Both the position numbers and the translations under genes were made by a program. From contig DEXE01000006.1 in assembly GCA_002363955.1 (NCBI GenBank), forward strand, positions 513,975-577,974: a stretch of 64,000 bases of DNA, read 5' to 3'. The notes beneath the pieces were generated by a model that ran no database searches, had not been told where the DNA came from, and saw only the letters and a list, made by a program, of their open reading frames with translations. Source of the DNA: Methylophaga sp. UBA3192. Lineage in GTDB: Bacteria > Pseudomonadota > Gammaproteobacteria > Nitrosococcales > Methylophagaceae. Positions 25,041 to 34,372 of the stretch are shown piece after piece. Within the stretch, counting starts at the first letter, position 1. Every line of letters starts with the position of its first letter.

Positions 25041-25520
25041 TTATAGCAAGCTTTGACCAAGCTGAGATAACATGCCAAGTTCCAAACCCATCAGTACACC
25101 ATCCTCCCGGCCCTGCTCGGCAGGATAGTACCCCCGGCGCACTGACATTTCATTAAACCCTGTCGACAGATAAAGTTGTTGAGCCCTGAAATTACTGGCT
25201 CGCACTTCTAACACGACAATTACAGCAGACTGTTCCACAGCAACATCAATTATATGACTCAGGATCTTTCTGCCATAACCATTTCCCTGATGAGCGGGGG
25301 TTACACAAATATTCAGTAAATGCACTTCATCCAGCACCGATTGTACAACGCTGTACCCAATCAACTCATCATCAGCTGAATAAAGAAAGGTTCGATAACC
25401 GCTTTTCAGGCAATCTTCGAAATTGCCTTTTGTCCAGGGAAAACGGTTTGCCAGCTTTTCAATATGAAAAACTTTATCAATGTCCGCCAATTGCATTTGA
25501 GTAACCGCTAACTCAGTCAA
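25041..25520 (-). CDS. rimI: Ribosomal protein S18 alanine N-acetyltransferase
   Basis: GNAT-family acetyltransferase, 159 residues. The acetyl-CoA loop is in TPAHQGNGYGRKIL near 93-106, followed by LEVRASNFRAQQLYLSTGF and RRGYYP, typical of RimI. A TTG at 25520 is the best start: it has an AAGGG box and restores the usual 18 residues before HIEK. It overlaps holD by 8 bases. The holD-rimI pairing is the same as in E. coli. Confidence 0.88.
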   Translation of the reverse strand: MTELAVTQMQLADIDKVFHIEKLANRFPWTKGNFEDCLKSGYRTFLYSADDELIGYSVVQSVLDEVHLLNICVTPAHQGNGYGRKILSHIIDVAVEQSAVIVVLEVRASNFRAQQLYLSTGFNEMSVRRGYYPAEQGREDGVLMGLELGMLSQLGQSLL

Positions 25521-26007
25521 GATGCGCGGCCCTTAAGTTCCGTAATTTTAGTACAACCTGCCACATTTCAAATTTACGTTGAGGCTGATCCAGTAAATCT
25601 CGCAAACAGGGGCCAGTCAATGTTAGTAAACCATGACCAATTTGCTGACAGCTTAACGAATTATGAGGCTGAACATTAAGTTTTCTCGACCATTGTTCAC
25701 CTAAAACCAGAACGACAGTTTTGTCCGCAGAACACTTTGCCAATAATGTGGCTTGCTGCGGATTAATCACCAGTACATCGCCAAGTCCGACATCGATACT
25801 GGCGAAGATCGCTTTTAATAACCGTTTTTCTGCCGTTGTGACTGACTCATCCGCGATGACCAACCAGTTTTTTTGAAAATCAAGTTGGCTGACAATATCA
25901 TTATCACTACTCAACGCAGCCGAAATACTAACATCGTCCTGACGCTGGACCCAGACAGGGATACCCATCTCACTCAAGGCAAACTGTTGTGCGGCAGATA
26001 ATTGCAT
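25513..26007 (-). CDS. holD: DNA polymerase III psi subunit-like protein
   Basis: A 164-residue divergent protein whose position (directly before rimI) and sequence pattern point to HolD, the psi subunit that links the clamp loader to SSB through chi. Matching segments include ALSEMGIPVWVQR (E. coli QLQQLGITQWSLR), WLVIADE, DVLVINPQQATLL and the C-terminal LTGPCLRDLLDQPQRKFEMWQ. Psi is poorly conserved, so the identity is an inference from these matches plus synteny. The ATG overlaps the leuA stop (TGATG). Confidence 0.75.
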   Translation of the reverse strand: MQLSAAQQFALSEMGIPVWVQRQDDVSISAALSSDNDIVSQLDFQKNWLVIADESVTTAEKRLLKAIFASIDVGLGDVLVINPQQATLLAKCSADKTVVLVLGEQWSRKLNVQPHNSLSCQQIGHGLLTLTGPCLRDLLDQPQRKFEMWQVVLKLRNLRAAHLD

Positions 26008-27539
26008 CAGACTTGCGGGTGCGCCCGATCAGCCGGCAGCAACATTTTATTCAGTGCATGGATATAAGCTTTTGCCGAGGCAATCACGATATCAGTATCG
26101 GTACCCTGCCCACTGACAATTCGTCCCCCTTTTTCCAGTCTGACACTGACTTCACCCTGAGAGTCTGTACCGCTGGTGATATTATTTACTGAATACAGCT
26201 GTAACTCAGTATTGCTCTGCACCATTGATTCTATGGCTTTAAAAGCGGCATCAACCGGTCCGCTGCCACTCATTTCAGTTTTGACTTCCTTATCATCAAC
26301 TGCCAGGGTCACGCTGGCAACGGGTATTTCACCCGTTTCACTGCATACGCGCATCGAAATCAAACGTACACGCTCGTTATCTTCAGTTAATGTATCACTG
26401 ACAAGTGCCTGAATATCCTCATCAAAAACTTCATGCTTTTTATCGGCGAGCTCTTTAAACCGGGTAAAGGCACTGTTTAAATCTTCCTCTGACTCCAGTT
26501 CAATTCCTAATTCTTTCAACCGTGAACGAAAGGCATTTCGTCCAGAATGTTTACCGAGCACCATTCGATTCGTATTCCAGCCCACGTCTTCAGCACGCAT
26601 AATCTCATAGGTTTCGCGGTTTTTCAGTACCCCATCCTGATGAATACCGGACTCATGCGCAAAGGCATTCGCACCAACGATAGCTTTATTTGGTTGTACG
26701 ACAAATCCGGTTACACCAGAGACTAAGCGGGATGCGGCCAGTATTTGCGTCGTGTCCAAACGGGTATCGCAATCAAACATATCCTGGCGGGTACGTACTG
26801 CCATAACCACTTCTTCCAGAGAAGCATTACCTGCGCGTTCACCAAGTCCATTAATAGTACATTCCACCTGACGCGCACCATTCATCACTGCGGATAAGGA
26901 ATTAGCTACCGCCAACCCTAAGTCATTATGACAATGCACCGAGAAAATGGCTTTGTCCGAATTTGGAATGCGCTCACGCAGATTTTTGATTAACTCACCA
27001 AATTGTTGTGGCAAGTTATAGCCCACCGTATCCGGAATATTTAAGGTTTTGGCACCGGCATCAATGACCGCCTCAAGCACCCGGCAAAGGAAGTCAAGAT
27101 CACTTCGGCCAGCATCTTCAGGAGAAAACTCAACATCATCTGTATACAGGCGCGCACGTTTAACCGCCTTAACAGCATTTTCAATCACCTCATCGGGCTG
27201 CATCCGCAATTTCATCTGCATATGAATTGGCGAGGTCGCAATAAACGTATGAATGCGTGATGCATTAGCTGATTTAAGCGCTTCGCCGGCACGATCAATA
27301 TCTTTGTCCAACGCCCGCGCAAGACCACAGACACGGCTGTCTTTAACGGCCTTGGCAACAGCTTGTACGGATTCAAAATCACCAATACTGGCAATGGGAA
27401 AGCCGGCTTCAATAATATCCACGCGCATACGCTCAAGGGACTTGGCAATTCGTACCTTTTCGTCTTTGGTCATTGACGCGCCAGGACTCTGCTCACCATC
27501 ACGCAAGGTTGTATCAAAAATGATTAGTTGGTCTTTCAT
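26007..27539 (-). CDS. leuA: 2-isopropylmalate synthase
   Basis: First step of leucine synthesis: acetyl-CoA plus 2-oxoisovalerate. I start at ATG 27539 (MKDQLIIFDTTLRDGEQSPG, 510 residues) with a GGAG box; a longer frame extends through the promoter. The TIM-barrel catalytic domain has FDTTLRDGEQ and HCHNDLGLA. The C-terminal LeuA dimer domain (about 390-505) would mediate leucine feedback inhibition. Downstream of pssA in the ilv cluster, with its own -10 box. Confidence 0.95.
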   Translation of the reverse strand: MKDQLIIFDTTLRDGEQSPGASMTKDEKVRIAKSLERMRVDIIEAGFPIASIGDFESVQAVAKAVKDSRVCGLARALDKDIDRAGEALKSANASRIHTFIATSPIHMQMKLRMQPDEVIENAVKAVKRARLYTDDVEFSPEDAGRSDLDFLCRVLEAVIDAGAKTLNIPDTVGYNLPQQFGELIKNLRERIPNSDKAIFSVHCHNDLGLAVANSLSAVMNGARQVECTINGLGERAGNASLEEVVMAVRTRQDMFDCDTRLDTTQILAASRLVSGVTGFVVQPNKAIVGANAFAHESGIHQDGVLKNRETYEIMRAEDVGWNTNRMVLGKHSGRNAFRSRLKELGIELESEEDLNSAFTRFKELADKKHEVFDEDIQALVSDTLTEDNERVRLISMRVCSETGEIPVASVTLAVDDKEVKTEMSGSGPVDAAFKAIESMVQSNTELQLYSVNNITSGTDSQGEVSVRLEKGGRIVSGQGTDTDIVIASAKAYIHALNKMLLPADRAHPQV

Positions 27540-27559
27540 CTCGCTCGCTCCGAACATTC

Positions 27560-27594
27560 TGCTCATCACTGAGCAAGTATTTATTGTCATTATA
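27560..27594 (-). promoter_or_regulatory. leuA promoter -10 and leader mini-hairpin
   Basis: A perfect TATAAT at 27589-27594 (minus strand), start near 27582. The leader of about 43 bases contains TGCTCA-GTGA-TGAGCA (27560-27575), a 6-base stem with a GNRA tetraloop, just ahead of the ribosome binding site. No good -35 and no leader peptide are visible. Confidence 0.45.
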
Positions 27595-27707
27595 ATTAGG
27601 ATAGGTAAGGGCTACAGAAGATTTTTCAATAAATTTTTATTCTGTAAAGTCCATACCCATTATCAAGCTATTCTGAGTAACAGTACGTCCTCAGTATCTT
27701 GTTAATT

Positions 27708-28451
27708 TTATTTTGATTGTGCGCGTTCGTTGCGATGTTTCCGAAGCTGTACCAGAGTTAATACTGGGCCTGAAATCGCATACAACAGGAAGGCAGTAAA
27801 TAAAACGATTGGCGGATCAGTAGCAATAAGCGCAAAAACCAGGACTAACCCCAACATCACCATGAAAGGTACCTTGCCCCGCAAGTTAAGTTCTTTAAAA
27901 CTATGATAGCGAACAGTACTGACCATCAGAATAGCCGTAGCAAAGGTCAATGGCACCCCTACAAATGACAGTAATGCCGGATCCAGTTGATTATTATGTC
28001 CTACCCACACCCAACCAGCGATACAGGCTGCTGCCGCGGGACTTGGAAGTCCTTGAAAGTAACGTTTATCAGCAATACCCACCTGAGTATTAAAACGTGC
28101 CAGTCGCAATGCACCACAAGCCGCATATATAAATGCCACCATCCAGCCAAATTTACCCAGACCATTCAAGGCCCATTCAAACATAACTAATGCGGGCGCC
28201 AAACCAAAGGCAACCATGTCTGCAAGACTATCGTATTCAGCACCAAAAGCACTTTGGGTATTGGTTAAACGAGCAATACGCCCATCCAGGCCATCCATAA
28301 TCATCGCAACAAAGATCGCTACTGCTGCAGTGGTAAAGTCGCCTCTTATGGCAGCAACAATAGCGTAGAAACCGGCAAACAGGCAGGCTGTGGTAAATAA
28401 ATTCGGTAACAGATATATGCCACGTTTTTGTTGTTCTTCATGATTAACCAT
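27708..28451 (-). CDS. pssA: CDP-diacylglycerol-serine O-phosphatidyltransferase
   Basis: Makes phosphatidylserine, the precursor of phosphatidylethanolamine. The 247-residue integral membrane protein has the CDP-alcohol phosphotransferase motif beginning MDGLDGRIAR and ending EYDSLADM (DG-x2-AR-x8-G-x3-D-x3-D), with about eight hydrophobic segments. It is the small membrane-embedded type II PssA, unlike the E. coli PLD-type enzyme. It sits between ilvC and leuA, an order found in many proteobacteria. Confidence 0.92.
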   Translation of the reverse strand: MVNHEEQQKRGIYLLPNLFTTACLFAGFYAIVAAIRGDFTTAAVAIFVAMIMDGLDGRIARLTNTQSAFGAEYDSLADMVAFGLAPALVMFEWALNGLGKFGWMVAFIYAACGALRLARFNTQVGIADKRYFQGLPSPAAAACIAGWVWVGHNNQLDPALLSFVGVPLTFATAILMVSTVRYHSFKELNLRGKVPFMVMLGLVLVFALIATDPPIVLFTAFLLYAISGPVLTLVQLRKHRNERAQSK

Positions 28452-28513
28452 AAATTTCCTGTATTCAGAGAAGAAGTGATTGCATTATGACATCCGCACC
28501 TTAATAAACAAAA

Positions 28514-28544
28514 CAAGGGCAGGTTGCCAAGCAACCTGCCCTTG
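28514..28544 (-). terminator. ilvC terminator
   Basis: A perfect 14-base stem with a 3-base loop (28514-28527 / 28531-28544), G/C-rich at its core (GGGCAGGTTGC), followed on the minus strand by TTTTGTTTATT. It lies 24 bases after the ilvC stop and separates ilvC from pssA. Confidence 0.8.
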
Positions 28545-28567
28545 TCAGGGACAACCAAAAAAAGTTT

Positions 28568-29584
28568 TTAGTTTTTAGACTTATCAACGATTTTTTGAAT
28601 CCACGGCATCATTTCACGCAGTTTTGCACCGGTTTTTTCAATTGGATGTTCTGCATTCAATCGACGCATTGCCGTCATTTCAGGATAACCTGACTGACCT
28701 TCCTGAATAAACTGCTTGGCATACTTGCCTTCCTGAATGTTTTTCAACGCTTCACGCATCGCCCAGCGACTTTCTTCATTAATGACTTTAGGACCAGTAA
28801 CATATTCGCCATATTCGGCATTGTTGGAAATCGAATAATTCATGTTGGCAATACCGCCTTCATACATCAAGTCAACAATCAGTTTCAATTCATGCAAACA
28901 TTCAAAATAAGCCATTTCCGGCTCATAGCCGGCTTCAACCAACGTTTCAAAACCGGCTTTAACCAGCTCAACTGCACCACCGCACAACACGGCTTGTTCA
29001 CCGAATAAATCAGTTTCAGTTTCATCACGGAAAGTGGTTTCGATAATACCTGTACGGCCACCACCAATGGCTGAGGCATAGGATAAAGCAATGGCTTTGG
29101 CTTTGCCGGAAGCATCCTGTTCGATAGCGATCAAATCAGGAATACCACCACCACGAGTAAATTCACTGCGAACAGTATGACCAGGTGCTTTAGGCGCAAT
29201 CATGATGACGTCCAAATCCTTGCGTGGCAGGATTTGGTTATAAACAATTGCAAAACCATGAGCAAAAGCCAGAACAGCACCTTGCTTCAGATTCGGTTCG
29301 ATTTCATCTTTATATAAAGATGATTGGAATTCATCCGGCGTTAACACCATGATCAGATCAGCTTGCTTGACTGCAGAAGCCGTATCAGCGACTTTCAAAC
29401 CAGCGCCTTCAGCTTTGGCAATCGAAGATGAACCGGAACGCAATGCAACTGTCACATCCACACCGGAATCCTTCAGGTTACAGGCGTGAGCATGGCCCTG
29501 TGAGCCATAGCCGATAATGGTGACTTTCATGCCACGAATAAGCGACAGGTCACAATCTTTATCGTAATAAATATTCAAACTCAT
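28568..29584 (-). CDS. ilvC: Ketol-acid reductoisomerase (class I)
   Basis: NADPH- and Mg-dependent second step of valine and isoleucine synthesis. The 338-residue protein has the Rossmann motif IGYGSQGHAHA near 26-36, ALRSGS for NADPH preference, APKAPGHTVR, and the metal-binding DLFGEQAVLCGG and YECLHELKL-like segments. It is the short class I form. It follows ilvH by 22 bases and ends in a strong terminator. Confidence 0.97.
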   Translation of the reverse strand: MSLNIYYDKDCDLSLIRGMKVTIIGYGSQGHAHACNLKDSGVDVTVALRSGSSSIAKAEGAGLKVADTASAVKQADLIMVLTPDEFQSSLYKDEIEPNLKQGAVLAFAHGFAIVYNQILPRKDLDVIMIAPKAPGHTVRSEFTRGGGIPDLIAIEQDASGKAKAIALSYASAIGGGRTGIIETTFRDETETDLFGEQAVLCGGAVELVKAGFETLVEAGYEPEMAYFECLHELKLIVDLMYEGGIANMNYSISNNAEYGEYVTGPKVINEESRWAMREALKNIQEGKYAKQFIQEGQSGYPEMTAMRRLNAEHPIEKTGAKLREMMPWIQKIVDKSKN

Positions 29585-29606
29585 TATTAATTCCTTCGTT
29601 TTTAAA

Positions 29607-30104
29607 TCAATTCAATTGCAGGCATTTTTCGCCACGGGCAATCCCGGAAACACCGCTGCGTACAGTTTCAAGTATTTTATGCTCGGACAGTGCTTCGATA
29701 AACGAATCCAGTTTGCTTCCGGCACCGGTCAGTTCAATCGTGTAGGTTGATGCCGTCACATCAATAATATGTCCACGGAAAATATCCGCCAGACGTTTTA
29801 CGTCATCACGCTGATCCATGGTGGCTGCTTTGACTTTGATCAGCATCATTTCACGTTCGATGTGCGGCCCGTCAGACAATTCCATAAGCTTGACCACATC
29901 AACCAGCTTATTCAGCTGTTTGGTGATCTGTTCAATAATCCGGTCGGTTCCGGTTGTCACAATTGTCATACGGGACAAGGACGCATCTTCAGTCGGAGCA
30001 ACAGTTAACGACTCAATATTATAACCACGCGCAGAAAATAAACCTGCAACACGTGATAAAGCACCGGCTTCGTTTTCAATCAAAATCGAAATGATATGAC
30101 GCAT
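29607..30104 (-). CDS. ilvH: Acetolactate synthase small (regulatory) subunit
   Basis: Binds valine and stimulates the catalytic subunit. It has 165 residues with an N-terminal ACT domain (ISILIENEAGALSRVAGLFSARGYNI-type segment, about 4-75) and a C-terminal extension (EREMMLIKVKA, GVSGIARGE). The ATG overlaps the ilvI stop by one base (TAATG), so the two subunits are translationally coupled. Confidence 0.96.
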   Translation of the reverse strand: MRHIISILIENEAGALSRVAGLFSARGYNIESLTVAPTEDASLSRMTIVTTGTDRIIEQITKQLNKLVDVVKLMELSDGPHIEREMMLIKVKAATMDQRDDVKRLADIFRGHIIDVTASTYTIELTGAGSKLDSFIEALSEHKILETVRSGVSGIARGEKCLQLN

Positions 30105-31846
30105 TATGACAGCTCCCGTTCTGGATCCTGGGGTAAATCGCAGTAAGGCGACATGTGCATTTCATTGTGGGCTTTGCCCTGTGCAATCATCGGATACACA
30201 TTTTCGGTTTGATCAGTGACTATATCCAGAAATACCAGTCGATCTTTCAGCGCAAAGGCCTCTTCCAGTTTAGGACGCAAATCTTCTACTCGTTCGATAC
30301 GAATACCAACATGACCATAACTTTCGGCTAATTTGACGAAATCAGGTAACGATTCCATATAAGAATGCGAATAACGGTTCTGATAGAAAAATTCCTGCCA
30401 CTGACGCACCATGCCTAGGTAACGATTATTCAATGCAACAATTTTAACCGGCAAACCATATTGCAGACAGGTAGACAGCTCCTGAATACACATCTGGATA
30501 CTGCCTTCGCCAGTAATACAAATCACTGTCTCTTCAGGGAATGCCAATTGAACACCCATTGCGGCGGGTAAACCAAAACCCATGGTTCCTAAACCGCCCG
30601 AATTAATCCAGCGATTCGGTTTGCTGAAACCATAGTATTGGGCCGCCCACATCTGATGCTGTCCAACATCTGATGTTACATAAGCATCGCCTCTGGTGAT
30701 CTCATGAATCATTTCAACTACTGCCTGAGGCTTGATCTGGTCGCTACTTCGATCATAAGACATACATCTTTTGGCACGCCATCCATCAATAACAGCCCAC
30801 CACTCCGCCAAGGCTGCTTGATCCGGCTGTGTTTTGCTTACTTCCAGCAAATGATTCATATCAGCCAGAACATCTCCAACATTGCCAACAATCGGAACGT
30901 CTACTGAAATAGTTTTGGAGATCGAAGACGGATCAATATCGATATGAATAATCTTGGCGTGTGGACAGAATTCTGCAATTTTTCCGGTAACGCGATCATC
31001 AAAACGCGCACCAATGGCAATCAGCACATCACAATCGTGCATCGCCATATTGGCTTCATAGGTTCCGTGCATGCCCAACATACCGAGAAACTGTTTATCA
31101 TCCCATGGTATAGAGCCTAAACCCATCAGTGTTGACGTAACCGGATACCCTAAAGTATTGACAAAAGTCCGTAGCTGCTCAGCGGCATTGCCTAACACTA
31201 CCCCCCCTCCGGTATAAACCATTGGTTTTTTGGCAGTAAGCAATAACTCCACTGCACGTTTAATCTGACCCGGATGGCCTTTGGTAATGGGTTGATAAGA
31301 GCGCATATGAACACTCTCGGGATAAACATAAGGAATCTTGATGTTCGGATCCGTAATGTCTTTCGGTACATCAACCACAACCGGACCGGGACGACCTGTA
31401 GTTGCTACATAAAAAGCTTTTTTGATGGTCTCCGCCAGATCGTTAATATCTTTAACTAAAAAGTTATGTTTAACGCATGGACGTGTAATACCAACGGAAT
31501 CCACTTCCTGGAAAGCATCACTGCCGATGTTGGCCGTGGCTACCTGACCAGTAATAACCACCATTGGAATGGAGTCCATATAAGCAGTAGCAATACCGGT
31601 AACCGCATTTGTGGCACCAGGACCTGAAGTTACCAGCACCACACCCGGCTTACCGGTAGCGCGCGCATAACCATCTGCAGCATGAGTCGCTGCCTGTTCA
31701 TGGCGCACAAGGATATGCTTGACCTCTTCCTGGTTATACAGCGCATCATAAATATGCAGCACTGCACCACCCGGATAGCCAAACAAATACTCAACCCCTT
31801 CGTCTTTTAAACAATGGACCAGAATCTCGGCACCGCTTAATTCCAC
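30104..31846 (-). CDS. ilvI: Acetolactate synthase large subunit
   Basis: ThDP- and FAD-dependent enzyme forming acetolactate or acetohydroxybutyrate. It has 580 residues. The catalytic glutamate is in LVRHEQAATHAADG (near 50), with the FAD-binding domain in the middle and the ThDP motif GEGSIQM...NNRYLG near 445-475. Starts at GTG 31846 with a GAGAGGAAG box. First gene of ilvI-ilvH-ilvC. A run of seven G in VYTGGGV is noted but is in frame. Confidence 0.96.
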   Translation of the reverse strand: MELSGAEILVHCLKDEGVEYLFGYPGGAVLHIYDALYNQEEVKHILVRHEQAATHAADGYARATGKPGVVLVTSGPGATNAVTGIATAYMDSIPMVVITGQVATANIGSDAFQEVDSVGITRPCVKHNFLVKDINDLAETIKKAFYVATTGRPGPVVVDVPKDITDPNIKIPYVYPESVHMRSYQPITKGHPGQIKRAVELLLTAKKPMVYTGGGVVLGNAAEQLRTFVNTLGYPVTSTLMGLGSIPWDDKQFLGMLGMHGTYEANMAMHDCDVLIAIGARFDDRVTGKIAEFCPHAKIIHIDIDPSSISKTISVDVPIVGNVGDVLADMNHLLEVSKTQPDQAALAEWWAVIDGWRAKRCMSYDRSSDQIKPQAVVEMIHEITRGDAYVTSDVGQHQMWAAQYYGFSKPNRWINSGGLGTMGFGLPAAMGVQLAFPEETVICITGEGSIQMCIQELSTCLQYGLPVKIVALNNRYLGMVRQWQEFFYQNRYSHSYMESLPDFVKLAESYGHVGIRIERVEDLRPKLEEAFALKDRLVFLDIVTDQTENVYPMIAQGKAHNEMHMSPYCDLPQDPERELS

Positions 31847-31899
31847 GTCTTCCTCTCTCGTATCGCTAACGCGATCTGCTTCAAAATATCAAACGGGTA

Positions 31900-31928
31900 A
31901 AGTTACTGTGAATGCCCGTCAAGGTCAA
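31900..31928 (-). promoter_or_regulatory. ilvI operon promoter
   Basis: Minus-strand TTGACC (31923-31928), 17-base spacer, TAACTT (31900-31905). The start should be near 31893, giving a leader of about 47 bases that holds a small hairpin ATCGC-GTTA-GCGAT (31862-31875) just before the ribosome binding site. The leader is too short for a classical attenuator peptide. Confidence 0.6.
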
Positions 31929-32000
31929 GAAAAACCACCTTCTGATGCTACCTTTCTATTCAACGCAAAACAATTTTTCAGCAGCAAAAGTAAATAGCTA

Positions 32001-32009
32001 TGGCATAAT
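32001..32009 (+). promoter_or_regulatory. pyrC extended -10, possible leaderless start
   Basis: TGG-CATAAT is an extended -10 element. Seven bases separate it from the ATG at 32017, which has no ribosome binding site. No recognisable -35 is present, so the call is tentative. Confidence 0.4.
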
Positions 32010-32016
32010 TTGCTGT

Positions 32017-33063
32017 ATGACAAAACAAGCAATGAACACGATTACGATTACTCAGCCTGACGACTGGCATCTTCACTTGCGCGATAATAAAGCATTACAA
32101 CGCACCGTTGCCGATACAGCAAGATGTTTTAATCGGGCCATCGTCATGCCCAATCTGCGTCCACCGGTCACCAATGTGGAACAGGCCGCGGCCTATAGAA
32201 AGCGAATCCTTGATGCCCGGCCAGCAGCGTCTGACTTTGAACCATTAATGACCTTGTATCTGACTGATAATACTCAGCCTCAGGATATTGTCGAGGCTAA
32301 ACAAGCTGGTTTTATCAAAGCAGTGAAACTTTACCCTGCTGGCGCGACAACCAACTCAGATGCTGGCGTAACCAATATCAGCAACTGTTATAAAACACTG
32401 GAAACCATGCAGCAGGCTGGCATGCCTTTATTACTGCATGGAGAAGTCACGCACAGTCAAACCGACATCTTTGATCGTGAAAAAGTTTTTATCGATGAAA
32501 AGCTGATTCCGTTATTACGTGACTTTCCGGAACTGAAAATTGTTTTTGAACATATAACGACAAAAGATGCGGCTGATTTCGTTGCCCAGGCCAGTAATTT
32601 TGTGGCCGCGACCATTACACCTCATCATTTGCTGCTAAATCGTAACGATATGCTGGTAGGCGGAATCCGACCCCATCATTTCTGCTTGCCTGTACTCAAG
32701 CGCAATACCCATCAGAAAGCATTGATTGTCGCAGCCACCAGCAGCAATCCAAAATTCTTCCTGGGAACCGATAGTGCGCCTCATACCCGCAACAGCAAGG
32801 AAAACGCATGCGGTTGTGCCGGAATTTACAGCGCACATGCAGCTATCGAACTGTATGCTGAAGTATTTGATACGCACGAATGTTTAGACAAACTGGAAGG
32901 TTTTGCCAGCTTCTATGGCGCAGACTTTTATGGACTGCCCAGAAACACCCGGCAAATCACGTTGCAAAAAGCGGATTGGCAGGTTCCCGACACGTTGGAA
33001 TTTGCTGATGAGACATTGGTACCCATGCGTGCAGGTGAAAGTATTCGCTGGAAGCTCATTTAA
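32017..33063 (+). CDS. pyrC: Dihydroorotase (class II)
   Basis: Third step of pyrimidine synthesis. From ATG 32017 the protein has 348 residues, the same length as E. coli PyrC; an upstream frame to 31912 runs through the ilvI promoter and is rejected. Zinc ligands are in PDDWHLHLRD, the carbamylated lysine in AVKLYPAGATTNS, and histidines in HGEVTH and FEHITTKDA; the catalytic aspartate is in LGTDSAPH. Transcribed divergently from ilvI. Confidence 0.95.
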   Translation: MTKQAMNTITITQPDDWHLHLRDNKALQRTVADTARCFNRAIVMPNLRPPVTNVEQAAAYRKRILDARPAASDFEPLMTLYLTDNTQPQDIVEAKQAGFIKAVKLYPAGATTNSDAGVTNISNCYKTLETMQQAGMPLLLHGEVTHSQTDIFDREKVFIDEKLIPLLRDFPELKIVFEHITTKDAADFVAQASNFVAATITPHHLLLNRNDMLVGGIRPHHFCLPVLKRNTHQKALIVAATSSNPKFFLGTDSAPHTRNSKENACGCAGIYSAHAAIELYAEVFDTHECLDKLEGFASFYGADFYGLPRNTRQITLQKADWQVPDTLEFADETLVPMRAGESIRWKLI

Positions 33064-33065
33064 AA

Positions 33066-33100
33066 AATCCCGGCCCTGTTACAGGCCGGGATTATTGATT
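33066..33100. terminator. Bidirectional terminator between pyrC and metY
   Basis: Stem AATCCCGGCC / GGCCGGGATT (10 bases, 8-base loop, 33066-33093). On the minus strand it is followed by a T run, and on the plus strand by TATTGATTTT. It lies between the convergent stops of pyrC and metY. Confidence 0.8.
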
Positions 33101-34372
33101 TTAAACCGCAGAAAAAGCTTGTTCCAAATCTCCGAGAATATCATTGATATGCTCGATACCAATACACAGTCGAAGCATTTCGGGGGTCACTCCAGCTGCT
33201 TTCAATTCAGCTTCCTCTAACTGTCTATGTGTGGTCGAAGCGGGATGACATGCCAGTGACTTGGTATCACCAATATTCACCAGGCGTTTAACTAACTTCA
33301 ACGCATCATAGAATTTAACGCCGTTATCAAAGCCACCTTTAATGCCAAAGGTCAGGATAGAGGATGGTTTCCCATTAAAGTATTTTTGAGCCAAATCGAA
33401 ATATTTGTCCCCTTCCAGTCCAGCATAGTTCACCCACTCAACCTTGGGATGCTGCTGTAGATATTTTGCGACTGCAATGGCATTTTCACAGTGCCGTTCC
33501 ATACGCAACGATAAGGTTTCGATACCCTGCAATAATAAAAAGGCATTCATTGGCGATAAAGCAGAACCGGTATTACGTAATGGCACTGTCCGCGCCCTGG
33601 CAATAAAAGCTGCTTCTGCAAACTGCTCGGTATAGACCACGCCGTGATAGGCCGGTTCGGGTTGATTCAAAACCGGAAATCTTTCTTTATGTTCGGCCCA
33701 GGGGAACTTGCCGGAATCGACAATAATGCCACCCAATGTTGTGCCATGACCGCCCATATATTTAGTCAGCGAATGCACCACAATATCAGCACCATATTCA
33801 ATCGGATTGAGTAATACCGGCGTAGCCACGGTGTTATCCACTATCACCGGCACACCATGTTTGTGTGCCATCGTGGCAATTGGTTCAATATCAACAATAT
33901 TGCCAGCAGGGTTACCGATTGATTCACAGAAAACCGCTTTGGTTTTTGCATCAATCAGCTTTTCCAGATCAGCTGCCTGATCGGTTTCAGCAAACCGTAC
34001 ATCAATCCCTAGTTTAGGCAGCATATGGGCAAATAACGTGTAGGTTCCACCATAAAGCTGCGGCGTGGTCACTATATTGTCGCCCGCTTCGGCAATCGTC
34101 AGGATGGCATAATGAATAGCAGCACTCCCTGCTGATGTTGCCAACGCTGCAAGACCGCCTTCCAGCGCTGCGACCCGCTTTTCCAATACATCCCATGTCG
34201 GGTTCATAATACGGCTATAGATATTGCCGGGAACATCGAGATTAAACAGATCAGCACCGTGCTGTGCATTATCAAATTCATAGGCAACGGTTTGATAAAT
34301 TGGCACCGCGCAGGATTTTGTAACGGGATCAGTTTCATAACCTTCGTGAAGGCAAATAGTTTCTTTTTTCAT
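33101..34372 (-). CDS. metY: O-acetylhomoserine sulfhydrylase
   Basis: PLP enzyme of the Cys/Met metabolism family that makes homocysteine directly from O-acetylhomoserine and sulfide. It has 423 residues, the PLP lysine in VVHSLTKYMGGHGTTLGG near 205-215, and the long C-terminal CIGIEHINDILGDLEQAF segment. Length and HSLTKYMGGHG favour MetY over MetB or MetZ. The 5' leader (34373-34500) is unusually long and structured. Confidence 0.92.
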   Translation of the reverse strand: MKKETICLHEGYETDPVTKSCAVPIYQTVAYEFDNAQHGADLFNLDVPGNIYSRIMNPTWDVLEKRVAALEGGLAALATSAGSAAIHYAILTIAEAGDNIVTTPQLYGGTYTLFAHMLPKLGIDVRFAETDQAADLEKLIDAKTKAVFCESIGNPAGNIVDIEPIATMAHKHGVPVIVDNTVATPVLLNPIEYGADIVVHSLTKYMGGHGTTLGGIIVDSGKFPWAEHKERFPVLNQPEPAYHGVVYTEQFAEAAFIARARTVPLRNTGSALSPMNAFLLLQGIETLSLRMERHCENAIAVAKYLQQHPKVEWVNYAGLEGDKYFDLAQKYFNGKPSSILTFGIKGGFDNGVKFYDALKLVKRLVNIGDTKSLACHPASTTHRQLEEAELKAAGVTPEMLRLCIGIEHINDILGDLEQAFSAV

